Below are positions 42,206 to 52,161 of a DNA stretch of 64,000 nt, in pieces. The translations under genes and the position numbers were made by a program. The stretch's first letter is position 1. Each line of letters begins with the position of its first letter. The notes below the pieces were generated by a model that saw nothing but the letters and a program-made list of their open reading frames with translations, was not told the origin of the DNA and did no database searches. Source of the DNA: Bacillus haynesii (GTDB lineage Bacteria; Bacillota; Bacilli; Bacillales; Bacillaceae); NCBI RefSeq assembly GCF_001969855.1, contig NZ_MRBL01000007.1:310001-374000 (forward strand), written 5' to 3'.

Positions 42206-42703
42206 ATGGGCTTTTATATTGAAATGACCTCGCCTTTTGGACAAGCTTACATTGTCGAGGAAAATCACCACATTACACATTTGCTATTTGAAAAAGATGA
42301 ACTAAAACAGCTTCCGCAAGACGGCCTGGAGCTTCGCCCGGCCGAAACGGAATTGTTGAAGGAGGCCAAGCGACAGCTCGAAGAATATTTCAAGGGGAAG
42401 CGGAAAACGTTCACCCTTCCTCTCCGCCAGGATGGAACTCCGTTTCAGAAAAAGGTGTGGGAGGCGCTGCAGTCGATCCCGTACGGTGAATCACGGAGCT
42501 ATTTAGACATCGCGTGCGCCGTCGGGAATCCGAAAGCTGTTCGCGCAATCGGCCAGGCCAATAAAAGAAATGCGCTGCCGATTTTGATCCCGTGCCACCG
42601 TGTCATCGGCAAAAATCGTTCATTGACGGGGTATTCCGGAAATGAAACGGATAAAAAAGCGGTGCTGCTCGACATCGAAAATATTGCGTATAAGGGAAAA
42701 TAA
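42206..42703 (+). CDS. ogt: Methylated-DNA-[protein]-cysteine S-methyltransferase Ogt
   Basis: 165 residues from ATG 42206; the longer frame from 42182 lies inside kinE with no ribosome site. DNA-binding HTH region SIPYGESRSYLDIACAVGNP with AVRAIGQANKRN (Arg finger), then the active site ILIPCHRVIG with acceptor Cys. Suicide repair of O6-alkylguanine. Probably transcribed with kinE, since GGAGGAGG lies at the end of that gene. Confidence 0.94.
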   Translation: MGFYIEMTSPFGQAYIVEENHHITHLLFEKDELKQLPQDGLELRPAETELLKEAKRQLEEYFKGKRKTFTLPLRQDGTPFQKKVWEALQSIPYGESRSYLDIACAVGNPKAVRAIGQANKRNALPILIPCHRVIGKNRSLTGYSGNETDKKAVLLDIENIAYKGK

Positions 42704-42795
42704 TATACGAGCACGCCGTTTCTTTTTTTCGTCCGCGACATATAATTTTATTAAGTTAAAAATGTTGGCCTTGGTAAAAAAAGGAGGACGAATAA

Positions 42796-42909
42796 GTGAA
42801 AATAAACCGCCCGAAAAAAATAGCAGGATACGCGGAATTGTTCGTCAAGCTGCACGTGTTGACCGAAGAGCAAAAGAAAGACATCATCAAATTGATTAAA
42901 ATCCGCTAA
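42796..42909 (+). CDS. Very small basic protein
   Basis: 37 codons from GTG 42796 after AAAGGAGG: starts VKINRPKKIAGYAELFVKLH and ends with a TEEQKKDIIKLIKIR helix. Basic, helical, no family recognised. The ideal ribosome site supports translation. It lies in the 200-base gap between ogt and the mtnA 3' end. Confidence 0.5.
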   Translation: MKINRPKKIAGYAELFVKLHVLTEEQKKDIIKLIKIR

Positions 42910-42915
42910 AGCGGC

Positions 42916-43977
42916 CTAAGTAAGGGCTTCAGCGGAAAACAGCGCTTCAATTTCTTCTTCAAATCTGTCTGTGATAATCCCTTTTTCCGTAATGATTCCA
43001 GAGATTAAATCGTGCGGCGTGATATCAAAGGCAGGATTGAATACAGGCACTTCTTGCGGCGCTATTTGCGTTCCGTTTATCTGTCTGACTTCATCCGGAT
43101 CGCGTTCTTCAATCGGAATGTCGTCGCCGCATGAAATCGAGACATCAAAAGTTGACAGGGGAGCAGCGATAAAAAACGGGATTTGAAAGGCTTTGGCGAG
43201 GATTGCTAAGCCGTATGTTCCGATTTTATTGGCTGTATCTCCGTTTCTTGCGATTCTGTCTGCTCCGACAATGACGGCTGAAATGTTTTTTTCTTTCATC
43301 GTATGAGCAGCCATGCTGTCTGTAATCAGTGTCACGTCAATTCCCCCCTGCATAAGCTCCCATGCCGTCAGGCGCGCCCCCTGCAGAACAGGCCTTGTTT
43401 CACATGCATAAATATGAAGGTCGAGATCCTTTGTTTTGGCAAGATAAAACGGAGAAAGGGCCGTACCGTACCTGCTGGTCGCGATCGATCCGGCGTTGCA
43501 GATGGTCATGATGCTGTCGCCCGATTTGAACAAATGCAGTGCATTCTGTCCGATTTGCCGGCACGTTTCTTCGTCTTCAACCTGGATCTGAATGGCTTCG
43601 TGGATCAGATTTGTTTTTGCTTCATTGACCGATTTTGCGCCCTCCGTGCTTTTTACCAGCCGATTGAGGGCCCAGGATAAATTGACGGCTGTCGGCCTTG
43701 CCTGATTGAGTTCATCCTTGATTTTGCCGAGCTCCCGCAGAAATACGGAAACGTCAGATGTATCGATGCTTTGTGCGCATAGAGCGAGCCCGAAGGCGGC
43801 TGTAATGCCGATGGCAGGCGCCCCCCTCACTTTTAGCGTTTGGATCGCATCATAGACGTCTTCTTTAGTTGTAAGGTGCAGGTACTCCGTCTTTTCGGGA
43901 AGCTTTTGCTGGTTCAGGATTTTTACTGATGTTTCTTCCCATTCGACAGAGCGGGGCACCGCAAATTGTTCCGGCAT
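42916..43977 (-). CDS. mtnA: Methylthioribose-1-phosphate isomerase MtnA
   Basis: 353 residues from ATG 43977, eight bases after AAGGAG; the GTG three codons earlier overlaps that ribosome site. eIF2B-like fold with [35 protein letters not shown] (catalytic Cys in TICNAGS), TDSMAAHTM and [23 protein letters not shown] (catalytic Asp). Converts MTR-1-P to methylthioribulose-1-P. Lies downstream of mtnK behind a SAM riboswitch; mtnK stop is just upstream of its ribosome site. Confidence 0.95.
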   Translation of the reverse strand: MPEQFAVPRSVEWEETSVKILNQQKLPEKTEYLHLTTKEDVYDAIQTLKVRGAPAIGITAAFGLALCAQSIDTSDVSVFLRELGKIKDELNQARPTAVNLSWALNRLVKSTEGAKSVNEAKTNLIHEAIQIQVEDEETCRQIGQNALHLFKSGDSIMTICNAGSIATSRYGTALSPFYLAKTKDLDLHIYACETRPVLQGARLTAWELMQGGIDVTLITDSMAAHTMKEKNISAVIVGADRIARNGDTANKIGTYGLAILAKAFQIPFFIAAPLSTFDVSISCGDDIPIEERDPDEVRQINGTQIAPQEVPVFNPAFDITPHDLISGIITEKGIITDRFEEEIEALFSAEALT

Positions 43978-43982
43978 GTCAT

Positions 43983-45191
<1,209 letters not shown>

Positions 45192-45215
45192 CTAAAGTGT
45201 CATTAACAAATAAAA

Positions 45216-45246
45216 AAGCCTCTTTCTCGTCGAGAGAAAGAGGCTG
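45216..45246 (-). terminator. SAM-riboswitch terminator before mtnK
   Basis: Minus strand AGCCTCTTTCTC / GAGAAAGAGGCT with a short loop followed by TTTTTT, 37 bases before mtnK. Confidence 0.9.
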
Positions 45247-45259
45247 ATTTGTCGCGTAC

Positions 45260-45408
45260 GCCTCTCTTATCTCTCAGAATTTAAAGTCTGATGGAATTAG
45301 CACCGTGCCCTAGCGGCGCAAAGTTTCGCGCCCCATTTCACAATGGTATTACGGTCGGTTGCTGTTGGGGTCATTAGGCCAGTCCTTCACCCAACTCTCG
45401 ATAAGAGA
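45260..45408 (-). ncRNA. SAM-I riboswitch (S-box) of mtnKA
   Basis: Minus strand: CTCTTATCGAGAG..GGTGAAGGACTGGCC, GCAACCGACC, GGTGCTAATTCC and the closing CTGAGAGATAAGAG. All S-box core elements are in order. Represses mtnKA when SAM is high. Confidence 0.95.
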
Positions 45409-45453
45409 ATTCAATATAAAATTTTGAAATTTCAGTTCGGTCAGTTGCTGAAC

Positions 45454-45483
45454 ATATTACCAGCATCTCCGTTTTCTTGTCAA
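45454..45483 (-). promoter_or_regulatory. mtnKA promoter
   Basis: Minus strand TTGACA (45483-45478) and TAATAT (45459-45454) with an 18-nt spacer, directly before the S-box and right after the mtnU 3' end. Confidence 0.75.
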
Positions 45484-45490
45484 CACTTTT

Positions 45491-46270
45491 TTAATATAAA
45501 TCTTTGCGAATGTCCTCAAAAACCGGAATTTGCCCCCGCGCTTTTTCAATGTCCACGAGGTCAATTTCAGCCCTGATGACCGCTTCTCCGTGTCCTGCTT
45601 CAGCGAGGATGCGGCCGAGCGGATCAATGACCATGCTGTGGCCCGCAAATTCGTTTGCCGGGTCTTTTCCCGCACGATTGCAGGCTGCGACAAAGCACTG
45701 ATTTTCAATTGCTCTGGCTTTTAAAAGGCTTTGCCAGTGATCGAGGCGGGCGAGCGGCCATTCCGCCGATACAAAGATGATGCCCGCACCTTCCTTCGTA
45801 TGTTTTCTGATCCATTCCGGGAAACGGATGTCGTAGCAGATGAACCCCGCAGCCGGGGTCCCTTCAAGCTCGAAGCTCCCGTCGCCTGAGCCCGATGACA
45901 AATAGAGGTGTTCGTCCATCAGCTGAAAAAGGTGAGCTTTGCTGTATTCTTTGATCAAATTTCCGTTTTTGTCTGCGATGTACATGATATTGTACACACC
46001 GCTTTTTTTCTTGACGGCGACTGAGCCGCATACGATATGGACCCGGTTTGCTTTTGCCGTTTCCTGCAGCCATCTCTTCGTTTGCCTGCCTTCTTCATCC
46101 GCGATGGAGCCGAGATTTTTCAAATCATAACCCGTCGTCCACAGCTCGGGAAGGAGAAGGACATCCGTCTTCCGGCTTTCCTGTTCGATCAGCTGCTCCG
46201 CTTTTTTAAAATTTTCAGAAGGATTGCCGTATGCGATATCGAATTGCAAGCATGAAATTGTCAGCTTCAA
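45491..46270 (-). CDS. mtnU: Omega-amidase-like carbon-nitrogen hydrolase MtnU
   Basis: 259 residues, nitrilase superfamily. The Glu-Lys-Cys triad is seen in LLPELWTTGYD, YSKAHLF and GFICYDIRFPEW. In the mtn locus this enzyme is thought to hydrolyse 2-oxoglutaramate, the by-product of glutamine-dependent transamination by MtnE, which is encoded divergently. It has no SAM riboswitch of its own. Confidence 0.92.
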   Translation of the reverse strand: MKLTISCLQFDIAYGNPSENFKKAEQLIEQESRKTDVLLLPELWTTGYDLKNLGSIADEEGRQTKRWLQETAKANRVHIVCGSVAVKKKSGVYNIMYIADKNGNLIKEYSKAHLFQLMDEHLYLSSGSGDGSFELEGTPAAGFICYDIRFPEWIRKHTKEGAGIIFVSAEWPLARLDHWQSLLKARAIENQCFVAACNRAGKDPANEFAGHSMVIDPLGRILAEAGHGEAVIRAEIDLVDIEKARGQIPVFEDIRKDLY

Positions 46271-46365
46271 TCTGGATCACCTCATTTTTTTCTTTACATT
46301 TTACATTTAACAATATATGATGATGGACTATCATTTCAAGAATTTTTCAAAAGCGGGTGAATCGT

Positions 46366-47556
46366 ATGAAATTTGAGCTTTCAGATGTGTTGAAACAGCT
46401 GCCGGAGCAGTTTTTTGCTTCCTTGGTCAAAAAGGTGAATGAAAAAATTGCCGCCGGCCATGATGTCATCAATCTCGGACAGGGGAATCCGGATCAGCCG
46501 ACACCGGATCACATCGTTGATACAATGGCGCAAGCCGTCCGCAATCCTGAAAACCACCAGTATTCCTCCTTTCGCGGCAGCCGTTCACTGAAGGAGGCGG
46601 CAGCCGCGTTCTATCAAAGGGAATACGGCGTACAGCTCGATCCCGAACGCGAAGTCGCTGTATTGTTCGGCGGAAAAGCCGGTCTTGTCGAGCTTCCGCA
46701 ATGTTTGTTAAATCCGGGGGATACCGTGCTCGTTCCCGATCCGGGCTATCCCGACTACTGGTCGGGCGTTGAGCTGGCAAGAGCGAACATGGAAACGATG
46801 CCGCTTACAGCGGACAATCAGTTTCTGCCTGACTACAGCCGGATTTCGAAGGAAGTGAAAGAAAAAGCGAAGCTCATGTATTTAAATTATCCGAACAATC
46901 CGACCGGTGCCCAAGCCACACCTGTTTTTTTCGAAGAAACCGTCCGGTTTGCCAAGTCGAACGGGATTTGCGTCGTCCACGATTTTGCCTACGGCGCGAT
47001 TGGCTACGACGGCAAGAGGCCTGTCAGCTTTTTGGAAACGGCGGGGGCAAAAGACGCAGGAATCGAAATTTACACGCTATCCAAAACGTATAATATGGCT
47101 GGATGGCGGGTCGGGTTTGCGGTTGGCAACGCCTCTGTGATCGAAGCGCTGAACCTTTATCAGGACCATATGTATGTCAGCCTCTTTAAAGCGGTCCAAG
47201 ACGCCGCGGCGGCCGCACTCCTATCAGATCAAGCGTGTGTCCAGGAGCAAAATGAGCGCTACGAAAAAAGGCGGGATGTATGGATTCGTGCGGTCCGCGA
47301 TATCGGCTGGCATGCGGATGCTCCGCAAGGATCTTTTTTTGCCTGGATGCCTGTTCCCGATGGTTACACATCTGAGGCTTTTTCCGATCTGCTTCTCGAA
47401 AAAGCGAATGTCGTCACAGCGCCCGGCATCGGCTTCGGCAAACACGGAGAAGGCTATGTGAGAGTCGGCCTCTTGACAAGCGAAGAGCGGCTCCGGGAAG
47501 CGGCTTCGCGTATTGCCAAGCTGAATATATTCAAAAAGACCGGCAACAGTCATTGA
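46366..47556 (+). CDS. mtnE: Methionine salvage aminotransferase MtnE
   Basis: 396 residues, class I PLP aminotransferase. Conserved segments: NLGQGNPDQPTPDHIVD, YSSFRGSRSLKEAAA, LNYPNNPTGA, DFAYGAI and the PLP-Lys in YTLSKTYNMAGWRVGFAVG. Transaminates 4-methylthio-2-oxobutyrate to methionine, preferring glutamine. ATG 46366 is preferred over GTG 46357, which overlaps the weak GCGGGTG ribosome site. Divergent from mtnU with which it cooperates. Confidence 0.94.
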   Translation: MKFELSDVLKQLPEQFFASLVKKVNEKIAAGHDVINLGQGNPDQPTPDHIVDTMAQAVRNPENHQYSSFRGSRSLKEAAAAFYQREYGVQLDPEREVAVLFGGKAGLVELPQCLLNPGDTVLVPDPGYPDYWSGVELARANMETMPLTADNQFLPDYSRISKEVKEKAKLMYLNYPNNPTGAQATPVFFEETVRFAKSNGICVVHDFAYGAIGYDGKRPVSFLETAGAKDAGIEIYTLSKTYNMAGWRVGFAVGNASVIEALNLYQDHMYVSLFKAVQDAAAAALLSDQACVQEQNERYEKRRDVWIRAVRDIGWHADAPQGSFFAWMPVPDGYTSEAFSDLLLEKANVVTAPGIGFGKHGEGYVRVGLLTSEERLREAASRIAKLNIFKKTGNSH

Positions 47557-47581
47557 CAACCGGGAAAAACGATGGGATAAT
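47553..47581 (+). promoter_or_regulatory. mtnWXBD promoter
   Basis: TTGACA (47553-47558), 17-nt spacer, GATAAT (47576-47581). The -35 overlaps the mtnE stop codon. Confidence 0.78.
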
Positions 47582-47605
47582 TCAAAATAATTTATAAAAT
47601 CAATA

Positions 47606-47709
47606 TTCTTATCAAGAGCAGGCAGAGGGACAAGCCCGATGAAGCCCGGCAACCGACTTTTTAAGCACGGTGCTAATTCTTGCAGCTGACGCTGAGAGAT
47701 AAGGATTCG
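47606..47709 (+). ncRNA. SAM-I riboswitch (S-box) of mtnWXBD
   Basis: TTCTTATCAAGAGCAGGCAG, AGGGACAAGCCCGATGAAGC, GGCAACC, GGTGCTAATTCT and GCTGAGAGATAAGGA are the full S-box core. Confidence 0.96.
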
Positions 47710-47722
47710 AACCTGAAAAGCG

Positions 47723-47761
47723 AAACCTCTTTTAGCTAAAGCAGCAAAAGAGGTTTTTTTA
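47723..47761 (+). terminator. SAM-riboswitch terminator before mtnW
   Basis: AAACCTCTTTT...AAAAGAGGTTT followed by T5. The longest possible start of mtnW (47763) abuts it and is not used. Confidence 0.9.
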
Positions 47762-47789
47762 TATGCCTGAAACAGGAAGGAGCTACAGA

Positions 47790-49007
47790 ATGAGTGAACT
47801 TTTGGCAACATATATTTTGGCAGATCCGGGATGTGACGCAGAAAAGCGGGCCGAGCAAATCGCGATCGGGTTGACGGTCGGATCGTGGACAGATCTGCCG
47901 CTCTTAAAGCAGGAGCAGCTGAAAAAGCATAAAGGACGCGTCGTCAAGGTCGAAGAAACAGAAAGCGCGCTGGGGGAAAAACAGGCAACGGTCACCATCG
48001 CCTATCCGGAAGCCAATTTTACAAACGACATTCCCGCTGTGCTGACGACCGTTTTTGGCAAGCTGTCTCTCGACGGAAAAATAAAGTTGGCGGATTTGGA
48101 GTTTTCGCAGTCTTTTAAACAATCATTGCCGGGTCCGAAATTCGGCGTATACGGGATCCGGAAAAAAATCGGCGAATTTGAAAGGCCGCTGTTGATGAGC
48201 ATTTTTAAAGGCGTCATCGGCCGCGATATGGAAGACTTGAAGGAACAACTGAGGCAGCAGGCGCTCGGCGGAGTGGATTTGATCAAGGACGATGAAATCT
48301 TATTCGAAACAGGCAGTGCCCCCTTTGAAAAACGAATCACGGAAGGAAGGAAAGTGCTTGAGGCCGCCTTTGAAGAAACAGGGCGCAAAACGCTGTATGC
48401 CGTCAATCTGACGGGCAGGACAATGGAGCTGAAATCGAAGGCGAGAAAAGCAGCCGAACTCGGAGCCGATGTTTTGCTGCTTAATGTGTTTGCCTATGGG
48501 CTCGATGTTTTGCAAAGCCTTGCGGAAGACGACGACATCCCGCTGCCGATCATGGCGCACCCGGCAGTAAGCGGCGCACTCACTTCGTCGCCGCACTACG
48601 GTTTTTCCCATTCGCTCTTGCTCGGCAAGCTGAACCGGTATGCGGGTGCTGATTTCAGCCTGTTCCCTTCTCCGTACGGAAGCGTTGCTCTGCCGAAGCG
48701 GGATGCGCTTGCCATATACGATGAATGCACGAAGGAAGACGTTTTTAAACCGACATTCGTCGTGCCGTCGGCCGGTATTCACCCCGGCATGGTTCCGCTC
48801 TTGATGAAAGACTTTGGCATTGACCATATTATCAATGCCGGCGGGGGGATTCACGGTCATCCAAACGGAGCGGCAGGCGGAGGAAGAGCGTTTCGGGCGG
48901 TCATTGATGCCGTCTTGGAAGCGGAGCCTGTCGAAGAAAAAGCAAAGCGTTCTCCCGATTTGAAGCTCGCCCTTGAAAAATGGGGAAGGATTGAGGTTTC
49001 TGTATGA
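47790..49007 (+). CDS. mtnW: 2,3-diketo-5-methylthiopentyl-1-phosphate enolase MtnW (RuBisCO-like)
   Basis: 405 residues from ATG 47790, seven bases after AAGGAG. RuBisCO-like fold: [46 protein letters not shown] (KxxE metal site, the Lys that is carbamylated in the family), [13 protein letters not shown] and [19 protein letters not shown]. Catalyses enolisation in methionine salvage. First gene of mtnWXBD. Confidence 0.95.
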   Translation: MSELLATYILADPGCDAEKRAEQIAIGLTVGSWTDLPLLKQEQLKKHKGRVVKVEETESALGEKQATVTIAYPEANFTNDIPAVLTTVFGKLSLDGKIKLADLEFSQSFKQSLPGPKFGVYGIRKKIGEFERPLLMSIFKGVIGRDMEDLKEQLRQQALGGVDLIKDDEILFETGSAPFEKRITEGRKVLEAAFEETGRKTLYAVNLTGRTMELKSKARKAAELGADVLLLNVFAYGLDVLQSLAEDDDIPLPIMAHPAVSGALTSSPHYGFSHSLLLGKLNRYAGADFSLFPSPYGSVALPKRDALAIYDECTKEDVFKPTFVVPSAGIHPGMVPLLMKDFGIDHIINAGGGIHGHPNGAAGGGRAFRAVIDAVLEAEPVEEKAKRSPDLKLALEKWGRIEVSV

Positions 49008-49702
49008 GGAAGCCGCTTATCATTTGCGATTTTGACGGAACGATCACAACAAACGACAACATCATCAGCATTATGAAACAATTTGCTCCAGAGGAGTGGA
49101 TCGCTTTAAAAGACGGGGTTCTGTCCAAGGACATATCGATTAAGGACGGAGTCGGCAGAATGTTTGAATTGCTGCCGAGCAGCCTGAAAGAAGACATTAC
49201 GGCTTATGTACTGACACAAGCCGAGATCCGCCCCGGGTTTAAAGAGTTTGTCTCTTTCCTGGATGAGAAGGGTCTTCCGTTTTACGTCGTGAGCGGAGGG
49301 ATGGATTTTTTCGTCTATCCTCTGCTTGAAGGAATTATCGAAAAGGACCGCATTTATTGCAACGAGGCCGGCTTCACCGGCCGCAATATCGAGATCCGCT
49401 GGCCGTATCCGTGTGACGGCAGCTGCGGAAATGAATGCGGCTGCTGCAAGCCTTCCATCATCCGCCGCCTGAAAGGCCGGGACGATTTTGTTGTCATGAT
49501 CGGGGACTCCGTTACAGATGTTGAAGCTGCCAAATGTTCCGACTTATGCATCGCGCGCGATTATTTGCTGCGGGAATGTGAAGGGCTCGGCTTGAAGCAT
49601 GCGGCATTCGGCGATTTCCACGATGCAAGACGAATACTCGAAGAGACCGCGGAGGTGAAAGAATGGTGTCTGAGCAAAAACGGCAGGAACTTGCTGAGGT
49701 AA
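49004..49702 (+). CDS. mtnX: HAD phosphatase MtnX
   Basis: 232 residues. HAD motif I DFDGTIT (nucleophile Asp near residue 10), motif II VVSGG, motif [28 protein letters not shown] Cys cluster is seen in the cap region, as in MtnX homologues. Removes phosphate from 2-hydroxy-3-keto-5-methylthiopentenyl-1-P to yield acireductone. Start overlaps the mtnW stop by four bases. Confidence 0.94.
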   Translation: MRKPLIICDFDGTITTNDNIISIMKQFAPEEWIALKDGVLSKDISIKDGVGRMFELLPSSLKEDITAYVLTQAEIRPGFKEFVSFLDEKGLPFYVVSGGMDFFVYPLLEGIIEKDRIYCNEAGFTGRNIEIRWPYPCDGSCGNECGCCKPSIIRRLKGRDDFVVMIGDSVTDVEAAKCSDLCIARDYLLRECEGLGLKHAAFGDFHDARRILEETAEVKEWCLSKNGRNLLR

Positions 49703-50286
49703 AAAAAGAGCTTGCGGAAAGGGATTGGTTCCCGGCGACAAGCGGTAATCTGTCAATCAAAGTATCAGAAGACCCGCTGCGGTTTCTCATCACGGCAAGC
49801 GGAAAAGATAAGCGAAAAGAGACCGCGGAGGATTTTCTGCTGGCGGACGAAGAGGGGAGGCCGGCGGAGACCGGACACGCGCTGAAGCCGTCGGCGGAGA
49901 CGCTGCTGCACACCTTTGTCTATCAACACACAAACGCCGGCTGCTGTCTTCACGTCCATACGATTGACAACAATGTCATCTCAGAGCTTTATGCAAAAGA
50001 AAAGCAAGTGACATTCAGAGGCCAGGAAATCATAAAGGCGCTCGGGCTTTGGGAGGAAAATGCGGAGGTGACGATCCCGATTATCGAAAACAGCGCTCAT
50101 ATTCCGGATTTGGCGGCGGATTTTGCCGGGCACCTTTCAGGCGATTCAGGCGCAGTGCTGATTCGCAGCCACGGTATTACCGTCTGGGGAAAAACGGCAT
50201 TTGAGGCAAAGCGGATGCTTGAAGCATATGAATTCTTGTTCAGCTGGCATTTAAAGCTGAAAGCTTTGCAGGCTTATCACGTTTAA
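49663..50286 (+). CDS. mtnB: Methylthioribulose-1-phosphate dehydratase MtnB
   Basis: 207 residues, class II aldolase fold. Motifs: [31 protein letters not shown] (Zn-binding His pair), [17 protein letters not shown] (third His). Dehydrates MTRu-1-P to the diketo compound used by MtnW. Its start lies 40 bases inside mtnX, with ribosome site GGAGGTG also inside it, so translation is coupled. Confidence 0.95.
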   Translation: MVSEQKRQELAEVKKELAERDWFPATSGNLSIKVSEDPLRFLITASGKDKRKETAEDFLLADEEGRPAETGHALKPSAETLLHTFVYQHTNAGCCLHVHTIDNNVISELYAKEKQVTFRGQEIIKALGLWEENAEVTIPIIENSAHIPDLAADFAGHLSGDSGAVLIRSHGITVWGKTAFEAKRMLEAYEFLFSWHLKLKALQAYHV

Positions 50287-50305
50287 TTAAAAAGGGGGAG
50301 AAAAC

Positions 50306-50845
50306 ATGGCGACAATTCGGATCCATGATGAACAAAACACGACCATTGAAAAGCAGGAAGAAGTTGAACAATTTCTAAAGCGGCAGGAAGTCATTTATGA
50401 AAAGTGGGATATCACAAAACTGCCGGTAGGCTTAAAAGAAAAATACGATTTGACCGATGAAGAGAAACAGGAGATTTTAGACGTCTTTGCCACAGAAATC
50501 AAAGACATTTCAGAACGCCGCGGCTATAAAGCGAGCGATGTTATCTCGCTTTCCGACCAAAATCCGAAACTCGATGAACTCTTGAAAAATTTCAAACAGG
50601 AGCATCATCATACAGACGATGAAGTAAGATTTATCGTCAGCGGCCACGGCATCTTTGCGATAGAAGGAAAGGAGGGCACATTTTTTGATGTCCTCTTAAA
50701 TCCGGGAGATTTGATCTCCGTTCCTGAAAATACCCGCCATTATTTCACGCTTCAGGAAGACCGGAAAGTCGTGGCTGTCAGAATCTTTGTGACGACAGAG
50801 GGCTGGGTGCCGATTTATGAGAAAGAGAGTGTGAACCAGTCATAA
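50306..50845 (+). CDS. mtnD: Acireductone dioxygenase MtnD
   Basis: 179 residues, cupin. Metal ligands in QEHHHTDDEVRFIVSGHGIF (two His and Glu) and ENTRHYFTL (His). With Fe2+ it forms the methionine ketoacid precursor and formate; with Ni2+ it gives an off-pathway product. Last gene of the operon, followed by a strong terminator. Confidence 0.95.
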   Translation: MATIRIHDEQNTTIEKQEEVEQFLKRQEVIYEKWDITKLPVGLKEKYDLTDEEKQEILDVFATEIKDISERRGYKASDVISLSDQNPKLDELLKNFKQEHHHTDDEVRFIVSGHGIFAIEGKEGTFFDVLLNPGDLISVPENTRHYFTLQEDRKVVAVRIFVTTEGWVPIYEKESVNQS

Positions 50846-50873
50846 AAAAAGCGTCCCCGTGGACGCTTTTTTA
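50844..50873. terminator. Bidirectional terminator after mtnD
   Basis: AAAAAAGCGTCC-CCGT-GGACGCTTTTTT, nearly perfect in both directions, shared with the converging fosB-like gene. Confidence 0.9.
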
Positions 50874-51335
50874 TTTGTTTCTGTCATAAAGGGCCTTGAT
50901 GTGGCCTTCATGAAATGAGAGATGCGGTTTTTCATTTTGATAGTATTGAAGACGGTCAAATACAGAGCCGGTGTGAAGCTCGAACTTATGGCCGTCTGGA
51001 TCTGAGAAATAAATTGAATCTTTGTCGCCTTCATGCCGTTTTCTGCCCTTTAGCACGTTTACACCTAAATCGTGTAATTTCTTTTCCCAGAACGGCAAAT
51101 CTTCCTGTTGAATCGAAAACGCGGTATGGGTGTAAGAGTCGTGAATTTCCTGTCTCTTAATGTCTTTCTCTTCGTTTAATGCGAGCCAGATGCCGTTCAG
51201 GTCAAAATAAGCGGTTTTCTCGGCTTTTACGAGCCACTTGGCATCAAACACCTTTTCATAGAATGAAATAGAGACGGACAGGTCAGAGACCGAAAACAAG
51301 AGATGATTGATGCCGAGAATTTTATTGTTTGCCAT
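50871..51335 (-). CDS. fosB: FosB-like metallothiol transferase (fosfomycin resistance)
   Basis: 154 residues, glyoxalase/bleomycin-resistance fold. It matches FosB throughout: GINHLLFSVSDLSVSISFYE, TAYFDLNGIWLALNEE, SYTHTAFSI, SIYFSDPDGHKFELHTG. Metal ligands H11, H70 and E119 are in place. FosB adds bacillithiol to fosfomycin. Its 5' end overlaps ykvA by 14 bases, and it sits between mtnD and ykvA, a junction that in B. subtilis has no such gene. Substrate should be tested, as related dioxygenase-fold proteins can look alike. Confidence 0.85.
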   Translation of the reverse strand: MANNKILGINHLLFSVSDLSVSISFYEKVFDAKWLVKAEKTAYFDLNGIWLALNEEKDIKRQEIHDSYTHTAFSIQQEDLPFWEKKLHDLGVNVLKGRKRHEGDKDSIYFSDPDGHKFELHTGSVFDRLQYYQNEKPHLSFHEGHIKALYDRNK

Positions 51336-51642
51336 TGCCGTTTATTCCTCCCGTTAGATGTGTTTCAAATCCGTCCAGCTCTTTGGTGATTTGCCTGAAC
51401 AGAAAAGCGAGTACAGCCGCATCATCAAGCCAGCCGACGCCTGCGAGAACATCGGGAATCAAATCGATCGGAGACAGCACATAAATAAATGCCAGCGCGG
51501 CCAGTAAAATCGTTTTTTTCGGGAATAAGGGGTAGTCTCCCTTTCTCCAGGCTCTAAATGCTCTGAAAAACAATAAGAGGTCTGAATACGCTTCTTTCAC
51601 GGCAAAGACGGTTCGGAGCCTTGAAACCGGTTTTTTCATCAT
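51322..51642 (-). CDS. ykvA: DUF1232 membrane protein YkvA
   Basis: 106 residues with the DUF1232 core TILLAALAFIYVLSPIDLIPDVLAGVGWLDDAAVLAFL. This is a membrane-embedded or reentrant helical pair with conserved SPIDLIPD. Function unknown. Ribosome site AGGAGG. Overlaps the fosB-like gene downstream; the two are probably co-transcribed. Confidence 0.85.
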   Translation of the reverse strand: MMKKPVSRLRTVFAVKEAYSDLLLFFRAFRAWRKGDYPLFPKKTILLAALAFIYVLSPIDLIPDVLAGVGWLDDAAVLAFLFRQITKELDGFETHLTGGINGNGKQ

Positions 51643-51857
51643 TTAGACCTCCTTCTATCCGCATGAACTCTTTTAAAGCTGTTTACCATATTGCATCGAT
51701 GGGTATTACACCTTTAATTCCACAAATCTATTATACTCGATTTCAAAATATTTTTTTGAAAAATAGGTTTACAAAATAAGTATAATCTGTAATAATGCTC
51801 AAGTACGCAAAATCTGGATGGTTCTAAGAAACGATATGTCGGTAAGGGGTGAAGCGT

Positions 51858-52100
51858 ATGCAAAGGTATGTTGAAAAAGAAGCATTGCTCGTTTCCATCA
51901 GCAAGAAGCGGCAAATGATGGTTGAAGCCGCTGAAATATATGGATATACAGGGGATGAAACGATCAGGCGAAGCCAGGAGCTGGATCAATTAATCTATGA
52001 ATATCAAAAATTGTCTATGAATGAAAACGCGCCGGACAATCTGCTGCAAGATTTATTAGGCTGCATCGACTGTCTGCCCGTTGAAAAATATACGGCATAG
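51858..52100 (+). CDS. spo0E: Spo0E-like aspartyl-phosphate phosphatase
   Basis: 80 residues from ATG 51858 after AGGGG. Two-helix fold with the signature SQELDQLIYEYQKL (SQELD). Dephosphorylates Spo0A~P and so delays sporulation. The position between ykvA and kinD matches B. subtilis spo0E, so the gene-specific name is likely. Confidence 0.9.
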   Translation: MQRYVEKEALLVSISKKRQMMVEAAEIYGYTGDETIRRSQELDQLIYEYQKLSMNENAPDNLLQDLLGCIDCLPVEKYTA

Positions 52101-52111
52101 TGGATGAACGA

Positions 52112-52146
52112 AAAAGAGCTGCCGTAAGGAAGGCAGGCTCTTTTAC
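52112..52146. terminator. Terminator between spo0E and kinD
   Basis: AAAGAGCTGCC...GGCAGGCTCTTT stem, followed by T residues on the plus strand and A residues on the other side, so usable by both genes. Confidence 0.75.
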
Positions 52147-52161
52147 AGGAACGGGGAAACC

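Noticed and set aside
42642-42899. 85-residue ORF overlapping the end of ogt
   Set aside because: Out of frame with ogt, no ribosome site, Arg-rich shadow composition.
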